A DNA stretch of 64,000 nt, from positions 4,633,001 through 4,697,000 of the forward strand of contig NZ_CP010978.1 of the NCBI RefSeq assembly GCF_000271665.2, given 5' to 3'. Within the stretch, counting starts at the first letter, position 1. Each line of letters begins with the position of its first letter. The position numbers were made by a program, and so were the translations under genes. The notes below the pieces were generated by a model that was not told where the DNA came from, made no database searches, and saw nothing but the letters and a program-made list of their open reading frames with translations. Shown here piece by piece: positions 33,828 to 43,514 of this stretch. Source of the DNA: Pelosinus fermentans JBW45. Lineage in GTDB: Bacteria; Bacillota; Negativicutes; DSM-13327.

Positions 33828-33856
33828 ATTGTAGCAAATTTGCTGCCTCTTTGCAA
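33828..33856 (-). promoter_or_regulatory. Sigma-A-like promoter of ribU
   Basis: TTGCAA (33851-33856) and TACAAT (33828-33833) on the minus strand are separated by 17 bases; transcription would start near 33821, ahead of the Fur-like box and the FMN aptamer. Confidence 0.7.
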
Positions 33857-33911
33857 GTTAAAAAGTAATACGAAAAACGTGACTCATCTTTTCTTACTCT
33901 TTCTTACACCA

Positions 33912-35174
33912 TTATTTAATAAAATCCCACAGCAACATCATATTTAAGACAGAAACAATAAGGCCGATACACCATAGCACGATTTGCTGTAAGCCTGTAT
34001 TTGCATATTTTCCCATGACCTTTGTGGATGATGTCAAGTAAATCTGCAAGAATATCGTCCAAGGCAATTGAATGCTAAGAAACATTTGGGAGTATACCAG
34101 CCCCTCAAACGGGCTTTCGATAAAAAAGATGACCGCAACTGCCAGTCCGTAGGTAATCGCTACTCCCATCCAAGAGTGGCGGTCTTTAATATCATAGGGT
34201 TCTCTAAAGATTCCTGCAAAGATACTACCACCAGCCATACCTGCAGTAACGGTGGAAGAAATGCCTGCAAATAAAAGAGCGATCGCAAAAACAACCGCTG
34301 CAGCGTTCCCCAGTAAAGGCCGCAACATAATTTCTGCTTGCTCTAATTCATTAACCGATACCTGATTGCTAAAAAATACGGCAGCAGCAACCAATATCAT
34401 AGCACTATTAATGGCCCAGCCAATACACATAGAAAATAAAGTATCTGCAAACTCATACTTTAACTGACGCTTGATCACAGCATCATCTTCTAAATTCCAT
34501 TGCCTGCTTTGAATTACTTCAGAGTGCAAAAATAAATTATGAGGCATGACCACTGCCCCAAGTACACTCATGACTACTAACATGGCTCCATCCGGAATAA
34601 CAGGTGTTACCCATCCAATAGCGGCTTCAGACCACTCAATATTGACTAAACTTAGTTCAAATAAGAAAGCTACACCAATGATAGAAACAAAACCCATAAT
34701 CCATATTTCCAGTCGTTTATAGGAATTCGCCCATAACATCCAGCCGCAGCCTATGCCTGTTAATAAGGCTCCAATTTTCAGTGGAACTTGAAATAGCATA
34801 TGTAAGGCAATGGCAGCTCCTAATATTTCAGCCATACCAGTGGCTACTGCCGCCGTTATTGCCGAAAACAATACCGTTCTTGATACTAAGGGCCGCAGAT
34901 ATTCAGTAGCTGCTTCCGATAAGCATCGCCCCGTAACAATTCCTAAATGAGCTACATTATGCTGCAAGACGATTAACATAATGGTAGATAAGGTTACCAT
35001 CCAAAGCAATTTATAACCATATTCTCCCCCTGCAGCTAAATTGGCGGCCCAATTCCCAGGATCAATAAATCCGACGGTTACAAGTATCCCTGGTCCAATA
35101 TATCGTAATATCTCCCTGGCCCTTAGATTCAGCCCATGCTCTTCCTGAAAAAAGCCCTTCATTCCTTTGAGCAT
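33912..35174 (-). CDS. mntH: NRAMP-family Mn/Fe transporter
   Basis: 420 aa with about 11 membrane helices. TM1 has DPGNWAANLAAG and TM6 has VMPHNLFLHS, the DPGN and MPHN metal-binding motifs of true Mn(II)/Fe(II) NRAMP carriers. Proton-coupled uptake across the inner membrane. Ribosome site AAAGGAG. It contrasts with the NRAMP-like protein at 56939, which lacks these motifs. A clear manganese or iron operator was not found directly upstream. Confidence 0.93.
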   Translation of the reverse strand: MLKGMKGFFQEEHGLNLRAREILRYIGPGILVTVGFIDPGNWAANLAAGGEYGYKLLWMVTLSTIMLIVLQHNVAHLGIVTGRCLSEAATEYLRPLVSRTVLFSAITAAVATGMAEILGAAIALHMLFQVPLKIGALLTGIGCGWMLWANSYKRLEIWIMGFVSIIGVAFLFELSLVNIEWSEAAIGWVTPVIPDGAMLVVMSVLGAVVMPHNLFLHSEVIQSRQWNLEDDAVIKRQLKYEFADTLFSMCIGWAINSAMILVAAAVFFSNQVSVNELEQAEIMLRPLLGNAAAVVFAIALLFAGISSTVTAGMAGGSIFAGIFREPYDIKDRHSWMGVAITYGLAVAVIFFIESPFEGLVYSQMFLSIQLPWTIFLQIYLTSSTKVMGKYANTGLQQIVLWCIGLIVSVLNMMLLWDFIK

Positions 35175-35337
35175 AAACAGATTCTCCTTTTTATTGTAAT
35201 ATCGCTTAGGTATTGTCTCATTTAGATTATTATTAGTATTTATTCTTTATTCATCAATTTATCCCTCTTTAAATATAAGAAAACCATTATTATAAAATAA
35301 TGATCCATTCTATCGATTCATATCTCAATAATTTATA

Positions 35338-35366
35338 TTGACAAGACCTTAAGAAAAAGATAAAAT
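35338..35366 (+). promoter_or_regulatory. Promoter P1 of pflB
   Basis: TTGACA (35338-35343), 17 bases, TAAAAT (35361-35366), a near-consensus sigma-A promoter. RNA would start near 35373 and pass through the ZTP riboswitch. Confidence 0.8.
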
Positions 35367-35397
35367 TTGTTTCATAAGAAATATTTATATTTCATAA

Positions 35398-35498
35398 AAC
35401 GGATACAGAACTGGCGGATCGTGGAATAACCACAAGGGACTGTATCTTGAATTAGCCGACCGCCTGGGCATAACTTACTTAGTTGTGCCCAGGCGGTC
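35398..35498 (+). promoter_or_regulatory. ZTP (pfl-motif) riboswitch with terminator
   Basis: Stem GGATACAG/CTGTATCT encloses ACTGGCGG and GTGGAATAACCAC, followed by GCCGACCGCCTGGGCA, the hallmark of the ZTP/ZMP aptamer. GACCGCCTGGGCA (35458-35470) also pairs with TGCCCAGGCGGTC (35486-35498) followed by TTCTCTATTT, giving a terminator that overlaps the aptamer. ZTP or ZMP, signs of 10-formyl-THF shortage, should turn transcription on, raising formate production by PFL. Confidence 0.93.
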
Positions 35499-35541
35499 TT
35501 CTCTATTTAAAAACTAAATAAATCATAAAAATTATTTAGTA

Positions 35542-35557
35542 TATGATTTATATCATA
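35542..35557. promoter_or_regulatory. FNR/CRP-like palindrome upstream of pflB
   Basis: TATGAT-N4-ATCATA with perfect arms. Its centre lies 41.5 bases before the start predicted for promoter P2, the class II activator position of FNR/CRP proteins. The half-site ATGAT differs from the FNR TTGAT. Confidence 0.55.
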
Positions 35558-35584
35558 GGCAAAACATGATAATACGGTTATAAT
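35556..35584 (+). promoter_or_regulatory. Possible promoter P2 of pflB
   Basis: A consensus TATAAT (35579-35584) with a poor -35 (TAGGCA, 35556-35561) 17 bases upstream, as expected for an activator-dependent promoter. It is downstream of the riboswitch terminator and so would escape ZTP control. Confidence 0.5.
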
Positions 35585-35593
35585 AAAGTTAAT

Positions 35594-35608
35594 TGATAAC
35601 AATTATCA
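35594..35608. promoter_or_regulatory. Fur-like box before pflB
   Basis: TGATAACAATTATCA matches the 7-1-7 Fur pattern with one mismatch and extends to the AATTGATAA/TTATCAATT palindrome. It overlaps the predicted P2 start and ends 5 bases before the ribosome site. Confidence 0.5.
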
Positions 35609-35628
35609 ATTCAAGGAGGAATCACAAT

Positions 35629-37860
35629 ATGAAACAAGCATGGAAGGATTTTAAACCAGGTAAATGGCAACCCTCGATTAACGTACGAGATTTTATTCAA
35701 CATAACTATACCCCTTACGAAGGCAATAGTGATTTTTTAGCTCCTGTAACGCCTCGCACTAAAAAATTATGGGATAAATGCAGCTCATTATTATCCCAAG
35801 AGCGGGAAAAACAAGGTGTATTAGATGTTGATACCGATATTGTTTCCACAATCACTTCTCACCAGCCAGGGTATATTGAAAAAGAGTTAGAAATCATTGT
35901 TGGTTTGCAAACAGATGCCCCTCTTAAGCGAAGTGTTATTGCCAATGGCGGCGTTCGAATGGCTGAGCAGGCTTGCGAAGCTTATGGCTATAAGCTGAAT
36001 CCTGCTATAAGTGATATTTATCGTAACCATGTTACTACACATAATACTGCTGTATTTAATATGTATACAGATGAGATGAAAAAAGCCCGCAAATTAGGAA
36101 TTATTACTGGTTTACCTGACGGCTATGGCCGAGGACGCATTATTGGCGATTATCGCCGCATAGCACTCTACGGAGTCAATCATCTATTAGAAGCTAAAAA
36201 AACTGACTTGCAAGATCTTGCCAATCAACCAATGGATGAAAAGACACTGCGCTTGCGCGAAGAGGTATCGGCCCAAATTGCAGCTCTTAAAGATCTAATG
36301 CTTATGGGAAAATCCTATGGTTTTGACATTAGCCGCCCGGCTGAAAATGCGCAGGAAGCCGTTCAGTGGTTATATCTTGGCTATCTTGCCTCTATTAAAG
36401 AACAAAATGGTGCTGCTATGTCCATTGGTCGTGTATCCACCTTCCTTGATATTTATCTTGCAAGAGATTTATCCAATGGTACGCTGTCAGAAAGTGATGC
36501 GCAGGAGCTCATTGATCAAATGGTCATTAAGTTACGTTTAGCCCGCCATTTGCGTACACCTGATTATAATGAGTTATTTGCTGGTGATCCATTATGGGTA
36601 ACCGAAGCGATTGGGGGCACGGGACTGGATGGCCGTACCTTAGTAACTCGTACTTCTTATCGAATTTTACACACTTTATATAATTTGGGTCCTGCTCCTG
36701 AACCGAATTTGACTATTTTATGGTCAGTAGATCTGCCAGCTGATTTTAAAAAATTCTGCGCAAAAGTCTCGTTAGATACCAGCGCTATCCAATATGAAAA
36801 TGACGACATTATGAGACCTGTATATGGTGATGATTATGCGATTGCCTGCTGCGTATCAGCAATGCGGGTCGGTGAACAAATGCAGCTTTTTGGTGCTAGA
36901 GCGAATTTAGCAAAAGCCTTACTATTAGCAATTAACGGCGGTCGGGATGAAAATAGCGGCGAACAACTGGCACCTGTTATGCCAATTCCTGTCGGAGAGT
37001 ATTTAGACTACGATATTGTTAGGAGCAACTTATCAAAAGTTCTTAGCTGGCTCACTGGCTTGTACGTAAATACAATGAATCTGATTCACTTTAGTCATGA
37101 TAAATACGCGTATGAAAGAGCACAAATGGCGCTGCACGATACCGATGTTAAACGCATCATGGCCTTTGGCGTAGCTGGACTATCAGTAGCAACTGACTCC
37201 TTAAGTGCTATCCGCTATGGGAAAGTGAAACCACTGCGTGATGAAACAGGTCTTGCTAAAGACTTTGTTATTGATGGAGAGTTTCCATTCTACGGTAATG
37301 ATGATGATCAGGTTGATACTTTGGCAACAGAATTAAGCCAAGAATTCAGTCAAAAATTAAAAGAACACGCTGCTTATCGCGATGCGGAACATACACTATC
37401 CATACTTACTATTACCTCTAATGTAATGTATGGTAAAAAAACAGGTGCAACTCCTGACGGACGTAAAGCAGGTCAAGCATTTGCCCCAGGTGCCAACCCA
37501 ATGCACGGTCGAGACAAAAAAGGAGCACTCGCTGCTATGCAGTCCATCTGCAAACTATCTTATGATGATTGCCGTGATGGTATCTCTTACACTTTCTCCA
37601 TTCTTCCTGCTACCTTAGGAAAAACAGCAGATACCAGAATACAAAATTTAGCAGGTATACTAGACGGCTACGCAGCCAACCAAGGACACCACATTAATGT
37701 AAATGCCTTGGACCGCAGCATTTTAGAAGATGCAAGAAAGCATCCTGAAAAATATCCTCAACTGACCATTCGGGTATCAGGCTATGCCGTTAACTTCATC
37801 AAACTCACCCCCGCCCAACAGGCAGAAGTAATTGACCGCACATTCTATGAGTCATTGTAA
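35629..37860 (+). CDS. pflB: Formate C-acetyltransferase (pyruvate formate-lyase)
   Basis: 743 aa from the ATG behind AAGGAGG. Splits pyruvate plus CoA into acetyl-CoA and formate. Adjacent catalytic cysteines lie in AIACCVSAM, and the glycyl radical sits at Gly718 in RVSGYAVNF near the C-terminus. The acidic DDYAIACC and NRGDPLWVT-like regions are also as in PflB. It is followed by its activase after a dispersed repeat. Formate also feeds 10-formyl-THF for purines, which fits the ZTP riboswitch. Confidence 0.97.
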   Translation: MKQAWKDFKPGKWQPSINVRDFIQHNYTPYEGNSDFLAPVTPRTKKLWDKCSSLLSQEREKQGVLDVDTDIVSTITSHQPGYIEKELEIIVGLQTDAPLKRSVIANGGVRMAEQACEAYGYKLNPAISDIYRNHVTTHNTAVFNMYTDEMKKARKLGIITGLPDGYGRGRIIGDYRRIALYGVNHLLEAKKTDLQDLANQPMDEKTLRLREEVSAQIAALKDLMLMGKSYGFDISRPAENAQEAVQWLYLGYLASIKEQNGAAMSIGRVSTFLDIYLARDLSNGTLSESDAQELIDQMVIKLRLARHLRTPDYNELFAGDPLWVTEAIGGTGLDGRTLVTRTSYRILHTLYNLGPAPEPNLTILWSVDLPADFKKFCAKVSLDTSAIQYENDDIMRPVYGDDYAIACCVSAMRVGEQMQLFGARANLAKALLLAINGGRDENSGEQLAPVMPIPVGEYLDYDIVRSNLSKVLSWLTGLYVNTMNLIHFSHDKYAYERAQMALHDTDVKRIMAFGVAGLSVATDSLSAIRYGKVKPLRDETGLAKDFVIDGEFPFYGNDDDQVDTLATELSQEFSQKLKEHAAYRDAEHTLSILTITSNVMYGKKTGATPDGRKAGQAFAPGANPMHGRDKKGALAAMQSICKLSYDDCRDGISYTFSILPATLGKTADTRIQNLAGILDGYAANQGHHINVNALDRSILEDARKHPEKYPQLTIRVSGYAVNFIKLTPAQQAEVIDRTFYESL

Positions 37861-37915
37861 AAAAATTCCAATAAATCAATGGAAAGTCTCAAAATACGAT
37901 TAAAAAGATAATTTT

Positions 37916-38025
37916 GAACCACAAAGACACTAAGGACACAAAGATTTTTCACAAAGGGTCTATAAAAATAGTCTTTTGTAGTCCCCTTTGTGTGCCGCAG
38001 TAGCGGCATTGTGTCTTTGTGGTTC
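37916..38025. repeat. Dispersed hairpin repeat, copy 4, between pflB and pflA
   Basis: GAACCACAAAGACACTAAGG to GTCTTTGTGGTTC with central GCCGCAGTAGCGGC. A long hairpin inside an operon-like pair may lower pflA expression relative to pflB. Confidence 0.9.
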
Positions 38026-38056
38026 AATTATTCTTTAACACTAGGAGATGTTCACT

Positions 38057-38776
38057 ATGCAAGGATATTACCATTCTATAGAACACTTTGGGACTGTCGA
38101 TGGACAAGGCATTCGTTATGTATTATTTTTATCAGGCTGTCAATTGCGTTGTCGCTTCTGCCACAATCCTGATACTTGGCAGCAAAATTGCCAAACCATT
38201 ACCACGGAACAGATTTTAAAAGACCTATTACATTATCGCCACTTTTACGATGCCTCTAACGGAGGAATTACAGCAAGCGGTGGTGAACCATTGCTTCAGT
38301 CTCAATTTCTTGCCGAACTATTCTCCTCCTGTCAAAGCCATAATATCCATACTACCATTGATACTGCCGGATATTATGATCAAAAGCACCTCACTGCTGT
38401 TTTGCCCTATACTAATGCAGCATTATTTAGCATAAAAGCTGTAGATCCTCAAAAGCACCGTTGGTTAGCAGGGTTTGATAATCAGCAGATTCTTGAAAAT
38501 TTAAACTATGTAGCCCAGTCAATTCCCATAACGTTACGCTATGTAATCATCCCGGGGCTCACCAATTCATTAGAAGATTTACAGGCACTTGCTGGTCTTG
38601 TTCATACTCTGCCGGCTTTAGTTCCAGTAGAATTGCTGCCCTATCACTCTTTAGGACGGCACAAATGGAAAACACTGAATATGAAATACACCTTAGATGA
38701 TGTCCCTGATGCTACCACCCAAGATATAGTAGTTGCCACCAATATCCTAAAATCGGAAGGTATTACTATAGTATAA
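38057..38776 (+). CDS. pflA: Pyruvate formate-lyase activating enzyme
   Basis: 239 aa. Radical SAM enzyme that installs the glycyl radical on PflB. CQLRCRFCHNPDTW carries the CxxxCxxC cluster ligands; GGITASGGEP is the SAM-binding segment. An in-frame ATG three codons earlier lies on top of the AGGAG site, so the ATG at 38057 was chosen. Directly follows pflB. Confidence 0.96.
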   Translation: MQGYYHSIEHFGTVDGQGIRYVLFLSGCQLRCRFCHNPDTWQQNCQTITTEQILKDLLHYRHFYDASNGGITASGGEPLLQSQFLAELFSSCQSHNIHTTIDTAGYYDQKHLTAVLPYTNAALFSIKAVDPQKHRWLAGFDNQQILENLNYVAQSIPITLRYVIIPGLTNSLEDLQALAGLVHTLPALVPVELLPYHSLGRHKWKTLNMKYTLDDVPDATTQDIVVATNILKSEGITIV

Positions 38777-38814
38777 GAAAACGCTGACGCGTCCTTTAAA
38801 GCATAAAAAAAATC

Positions 38815-38889
38815 GAACCACAAAGACGCAAAGGACACAAAGGACACAAAGGCACAATGCCGCACAGCGGCATTGTGCCTTTGTGGTTC
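38815..38889. repeat. Dispersed hairpin repeat, copy 5
   Basis: Ends GAACCACAAAGACGC and CCTTTGTGGTTC; the inner AAAGGCACAATGCCGC and its exact complement form a 16-bp stem around ACA. Upstream flank ACGCTGACGCGTCCTTTAAA is shared. Probably ends pfl transcripts. Confidence 0.92.
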
Positions 38890-38958
38890 ATAATCTTTTA
38901 TATTTTCCCAACTACGAGACGTATGCCGTTTAAAGATAAACGCTTTCCAGCAACTTAG

Positions 38959-39162
38959 TTATATGAAAACCTTGATCAACGCCAAAACTGCTATTGTACC
39001 TCCAGTCCATATGATCCATTTAGAAACATTCCATTTACCTGCTGTTGCTTGTACTTGATCATCTATAATTGTCCCCACTTCTTTTATTTTTTCCTCTGCG
39101 TCTTTTATGAGTTGTTCTACGTCCTTACTACTTCTCTCAAAATTATTTCTCATATATTTCAC
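38959..39162 (-). CDS. Small tail-anchored membrane protein
   Basis: 67 aa with GTG start 7 bases after AGGGGG. Residues 10-38 are a charged helix (DVEQLIKDAEEKIKEVG), then a C-terminal membrane helix at about 48-66 (IIWTGGTIAVLALIKVF). The layout resembles DUF883/ElaB-type proteins that sit on the membrane, but the family is not certain. Good ribosome site and codon use support a real gene. Confidence 0.65.
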   Translation of the reverse strand: MKYMRNNFERSSKDVEQLIKDAEEKIKEVGTIIDDQVQATAGKWNVSKWIIWTGGTIAVLALIKVFI

Positions 39163-39297
39163 CTTGTCACCCCCTTTTGCGCAACGATTCCTGAAACCAA
39201 TTACTTACCATACTATATGCATTATGTATAGTAGATGTTCTTATTGTAAATCTCAAGAAAAATACTAACACTTCTTCATAAAAAAATAAAACATTTT

Positions 39298-39394
39298 GAA
39301 CCGCGAAGATACGAAGAATCGAAAGACTATGAAGGATATGAAATAACATATTATCTCTTCGTGTCTTTTGTTTTCTTCGCGACCTTCGCGGTTC
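39298..39394. repeat. Dispersed hairpin repeat, copy 6 (variant)
   Basis: Variant ends GAACCGCGAAGATACGAAG and CTTCGCGACCTTCGCGGTTC. Different bases but the same hairpin plan as the CACAAAG form. Confidence 0.85.
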
Positions 39395-39433
39395 AAAATG
39401 TTTTTCGATATTATCTCTATTTAATTTTGTTTT

Positions 39434-40675
39434 CTATTTTAGTTTTCCTACTTTACGAATAATCTCAACAACAGTCTCAGCCGATTTAATTAAAGATGTT
39501 ACTGGCAAAAATTCATATTTACCATGAAAATTGTGTCCGCCAGTAAATAAATTTGGGCAAGGTAATCCCATAAAGGATAAGCGGGCCCCGTCCGTACCAC
39601 CTCGAATTGGCTTTATACTTGGCTTTACGCCGACTGTTTCCATAGCCTCACATGCTAAATCAATAATATATTTAACAGGCTCAACTTTCTCTCTCATATT
39701 ATAATAAGAGTCCTTAATCTCGATTGTCGCAGTCCCTGCACCATATTTCACATTCAAAAATGCTATCATTGATTCCAGCAACGTTTTACGGTTTTCAAAT
39801 TTTTGACGGTCATGGTCTCGTATTAATATATGTAAGGAAGCCGTCTCTACAGCGCCGCTAAGTTTATGGGCATGAAAAAAACCTTCATAACCATCTGTAT
39901 ATTCTGGACTTTGACCTGCTGGAAGCATTTGCTGATATTCAGCGGCTATGGATAGTGCATTGACCATTTTCCCTTTAGCCGTCCCAGGGTGAACACTTCT
40001 TCCTTGAATGAAGACGGTTGCATTGGCAGCGTTAAAATTCTCATATTCAATCGCTCCAAGCTCCCCACCATCAACGGTATAAGCAAATTCTGCACCAAAA
40101 GCTGCTACATCAAATAAATCAGCTCCCCGCCCAATCTCTTCATCAGGTGTAAAGCCAATCCGCACCTTGCCATGAGGAATTTCCGGATGACTCAATAAAT
40201 ACTCTACAGCGCTGACAATAGCACACATGCCAGCCTTATCATCAGCTCCTAATAGTGTCAATCCGTCCGTAACCAATAACTCTTGCCCAATATAGTTCGC
40301 AAGTTCAGGAAAATCTTTTGGGGAAAGCAGGATCGACTTCTCGGAATGAAGTACAATATCCCCGCCATCATAATTTTGTACCAAACGAGGTTTAACTGGA
40401 CCGCCAGCCATATCGGGACTCGTATCTACATGAGCAATGAAGCCAACTACTGGAGCTTCTTGACAGCCATTGGCTATTAAGGTAGCTGTGACATAGCCAT
40501 TTTGATCCACTTGTACATCAACTAACCCCAACTTCCTTAACTCTTCTGCCACATATTGAGCTAAGTCCATCTGCCCCCTTGTACTGGGGCACTGGCTTTG
40601 CTCCCCATCAGATTGGGTATTAAAACCAGCATACTCGATAAATCGTTGTACTAACTTCTCTTTATTTGATTCCAT
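39434..40675 (-). CDS. pepT: Peptidase T (tripeptide aminopeptidase)
   Basis: 413 aa, M20 metallopeptidase that releases the N-terminal residue of tripeptides. Zinc and catalytic motifs: FIAHVDTSPDMAG, LGADDKAGMCAIV, FTPDEEIGRGAD, and FTGGHNFHGKYEF near the end. The lid domain is about 205-320. Cytoplasmic, normal length. Stands alone between repeats. Confidence 0.96.
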   Translation of the reverse strand: MESNKEKLVQRFIEYAGFNTQSDGEQSQCPSTRGQMDLAQYVAEELRKLGLVDVQVDQNGYVTATLIANGCQEAPVVGFIAHVDTSPDMAGGPVKPRLVQNYDGGDIVLHSEKSILLSPKDFPELANYIGQELLVTDGLTLLGADDKAGMCAIVSAVEYLLSHPEIPHGKVRIGFTPDEEIGRGADLFDVAAFGAEFAYTVDGGELGAIEYENFNAANATVFIQGRSVHPGTAKGKMVNALSIAAEYQQMLPAGQSPEYTDGYEGFFHAHKLSGAVETASLHILIRDHDRQKFENRKTLLESMIAFLNVKYGAGTATIEIKDSYYNMREKVEPVKYIIDLACEAMETVGVKPSIKPIRGGTDGARLSFMGLPCPNLFTGGHNFHGKYEFLPVTSLIKSAETVVEIIRKVGKLK

Positions 40676-40856
40676 TTCATACGCCTTCCCTTCCGTATTA
40701 TATATTTTTTTGATAAATTAAAAAACTTCATATAATCTCATCTTTTTCGCACCTAAGAACTTATACTTTCTATATCTTATAAAAACGATTACACAACAGT
40801 CATCACCTATGGATATCCTTTTATTCATCTGTGACAAACTATTAATCCATAAGTTT

Positions 40857-41747
40857 TTAATGCATTATATATTCAAAATTTCTTACAAGCAATTTTCTGC
40901 CTCGCCAGCTAAAAGCCCGATCCCCATATCTTCTGCTAAACTCTTTATTTGATATACTCATCAATTCTTCATAGCTTAGTTGCTGCACAATATTCTCCTG
41001 GAATTCTCTTATGTTAGATAAGACAATTTGAGAATTATGAGGACACACATCCTGACAGCTATCACAGCCAAAAACTAGATTCGTCTTTTTTATAATCTTG
41101 ATTTCGTCTTCTGTCAATTGCCCTTTTTTTTGCGTCAGATACGATTTGCATCTTCTTGGATCAATGGCAAAGTTACCAAGAATAATCTCTCCCGGGCATG
41201 CTTTACTGCATCGGCCGCATTGCAGACAAGTACGCTGTAATGGTTTATCAACTGTAAAAGGATAATTGGTAAGAATATAACCGATTGCTACATAGGAGCC
41301 ATATTTTTCAGTAATAATATGGCTGTTTATCCCATAAAATCCGAGTCCGGCTAAATATGCCAAATAACGATCAACTAAAGGTCCATTATCAACATAAGCC
41401 TTATATTCAAATTCAGGCAACTGTTTCGTTAAGAAACTTCCTATTGTCTCTAATTTATCTCTTATAACTGTATGGTAATCCAGCCCATAGGTATATCTAG
41501 CGATATTTGCTTCTGGCTGCTCTCCAACATAATAAGGAAATATGCATACAATAATCGACTGTACATTTTCCATTGTTACCTTAGGATCAATTCTCTTTTT
41601 AAGATCTTTTTCCTCAAATTCCGTATACTGCCCTTTATCAATACGTTCTTTTAAAATTCTTTCTAATTCCCAATAAGGTCCAATGCCTGCTATGCCCATG
41701 CATTCAATATGAATTGAATTACAAAAATTCCTTAACATCTCTTTCAT
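40857..41747 (-). CDS. QueG-like double-cluster iron-sulfur protein
   Basis: 296 aa from the ATG 9 bases after GGAG. The open frame runs further upstream, but that part crosses a TATAAT promoter-like box (about 41790) and the dispersed repeat, so it is not coding. Two 4Fe-4S sites: CLQCGRCSKACPGE and CDSCQDVCPHN. Like epoxyqueuosine reductase QueG, which uses cobalamin in the last step of queuosine synthesis, with YTYGLDYHTVIRDKL in the N-terminal domain; the C-terminal HEAT extension of E. coli QueG is absent. The exact substrate is not certain. Confidence 0.75.
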   Translation of the reverse strand: MKEMLRNFCNSIHIECMGIAGIGPYWELERILKERIDKGQYTEFEEKDLKKRIDPKVTMENVQSIIVCIFPYYVGEQPEANIARYTYGLDYHTVIRDKLETIGSFLTKQLPEFEYKAYVDNGPLVDRYLAYLAGLGFYGINSHIITEKYGSYVAIGYILTNYPFTVDKPLQRTCLQCGRCSKACPGEIILGNFAIDPRRCKSYLTQKKGQLTEDEIKIIKKTNLVFGCDSCQDVCPHNSQIVLSNIREFQENIVQQLSYEELMSISNKEFSRRYGDRAFSWRGRKLLVRNFEYIMH

Positions 41748-41931
41748 CTGGTGCATCTCCATTTTGCTGATCAAAATCTCGTCTTCTCTATTATAATACC
41801 AAAAGAAAGACTTTCCTATTTGCTTTTTATTTATATAATGCATTAAAAATGGATCTCCAGCAAAAACTGTAAGATCCAATTTTATGATAAGAAGAAAGAT
41901 GAGGCGTCTTTTAAAACATATAAAACGAATT

Positions 41932-42029
41932 GAACCACAAAGACACAAAGGACACAAAGGGTTTTATTTTTATATTTTTGTGTACCTCCTTTGTGTGCCG
42001 CATCAGGGGCATTGCGTCCTTTGTGGTTC
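41932..42029. repeat. Dispersed hairpin repeat, copy 7
   Basis: GAACCACAAAGACACAAAGG to CCTTTGTGGTTC with an A/T-rich centre nearly identical to copy 3. Lies between the QueG-like gene and the GGDEF gene. Confidence 0.9.
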
Positions 42030-42088
42030 ATACAATCTTATATTTTTCCACTATAAAACTTATACTTTACAGCATCATAGGAAAGCGA

Positions 42089-43399
42089 TTACGCTTGATC
42101 AGAGAAACGGTAGGCATTTTTGCCAGATGCTTTGGCTTGATACATGGCATTATCGGCCTTCTTGACTAAGCTGTCTACATCCTCTCCATCCGTAGGATAA
42201 AAACTGATTCCAATGCTGCTGGAAATGGTCACCGTACATCCTAATAACTCAAAGGCCTGATTTAATTGCTTTTTTATTTTTGCAGCAACGATTTCAACAT
42301 CCGCACTCTTCGCAACTTCCGGCAGAATTAAGGTAAACTCATCACCGCCCATCCGGGCAACAATGTCGCTTTCCCTTACACATTCTTTTAAACGATCAGC
42401 AACTGCTTTGAGCAGCAAATCTCCCTTGTCATGCCCTAAGTTATCATTTACATGTTTAAAACCATCAAGATCAACATACATCACAGCCATCATATGATGA
42501 TAGCGTTTCGCCAAGGCAAGACATTGATTGATTTTCTCATAAAATAATATACGATTGGGCAAACCAGTCAAACCATCGTGATAGGCATGAAAGCGAATCT
42601 TTTCCTCATATTTCATACGTTCTGATAAATCTCTAAAGATTCCGCAATACATAGTTACCTTACCTAATTCATTCTTAACAGCATCAATTACTACCCATTC
42701 AGAATAATGTTCACCATTTTTTCGTTTATTTATAATCTCGCCTCTCCACTGTCCATCTGTATGTAACGAATTCCAGATATCCTGATAGAATTCTTCTTGA
42801 TGCCTGCCTGATTTTAATATCCCAGGCGTCTTTCCTACGATCTCATCCATGGAATATCCCGTATGCATTGCAAAAGCGGGATTCACATATTGAATAATTC
42901 CTTTTATATCAGTCACCAAAATACCATCGCTGGCATGTTCAAATACTTGTAAAGCCAGCTGCAAACGAATGCGCATTTGCTGCAATTCCGTTATGTCCCT
43001 TAACGTAATCATTAAATATTTTTCACTATCACGTTGGGCAACTTTAAAGGAACTGCCAACATAAAGCATCTGTCCATCTTTACACCAATATTGACGTAAA
43101 CCGATTTCTAGCAGCCCATGATTTACGATTTTATGAATATTAGCGTTTACCTCTTCCACTTCAGCGCCAATGATATCATATATAGAAAAATTACCTAAAT
43201 CTTCAACATCATACTTTAGTAATTTTAAAAAAGCATGAGTAGCATCCACAACGATCTTTGTATCCACATGGATAACATACGTTATTTCAAGACTATCTTT
43301 ATCTAATGAACAACAATAGTACTTCCTCCCAGTAAAGTGCTGTGTATCGCGGCTACTTCTACATAAAAATGCTTTGTGGAAATTGAATGTTTTCAACAT
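42089..43399 (-). CDS. PAS-PAS diguanylate cyclase
   Basis: 436 aa from the ATG after AGGAGG. No membrane segment. PAS domains at about 30-135 and 145-260 (second with TDIKGIIQYVNPAFAMHTGY, followed by a PAC segment). GGDEF domain at about 275-430: DGLTGLPNR, DLDGFKHVNDNLGHDKGD and MGGDEFTLIL, with the catalytic GGDEF intact. It should make cyclic di-GMP in response to a cytoplasmic signal. No EAL domain. Confidence 0.93.
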   Translation of the reverse strand: MLKTFNFHKAFLCRSSRDTQHFTGRKYYCCSLDKDSLEITYVIHVDTKIVVDATHAFLKLLKYDVEDLGNFSIYDIIGAEVEEVNANIHKIVNHGLLEIGLRQYWCKDGQMLYVGSSFKVAQRDSEKYLMITLRDITELQQMRIRLQLALQVFEHASDGILVTDIKGIIQYVNPAFAMHTGYSMDEIVGKTPGILKSGRHQEEFYQDIWNSLHTDGQWRGEIINKRKNGEHYSEWVVIDAVKNELGKVTMYCGIFRDLSERMKYEEKIRFHAYHDGLTGLPNRILFYEKINQCLALAKRYHHMMAVMYVDLDGFKHVNDNLGHDKGDLLLKAVADRLKECVRESDIVARMGGDEFTLILPEVAKSADVEIVAAKIKKQLNQAFELLGCTVTISSSIGISFYPTDGEDVDSLVKKADNAMYQAKASGKNAYRFSDQA

Positions 43400-43514
43400 A
43401 TGCCTCCTGTATTCTTTTCTAGGATCAGCACTTTGCATAATCTTGTATATAATTTCGTCCAATTATGAGCAACACCTTCTAATCTTTTTACTGTATATCA
43501 ACTTTTTTTGTGAG

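Noticed and set aside
41748-41957. An N-terminal extension of the QueG-like protein
   Set aside because: The extension would start in the repeat and cross a TATAAT box; a GGAG site fits the ATG at 41747.
41930-42169. Short frames beginning MNHKDTKDTKG inside dispersed repeats, here and at 27647 and 37845
   Set aside because: They are translations of the CACAAAGACAC repeat itself and end at random in unique sequence.
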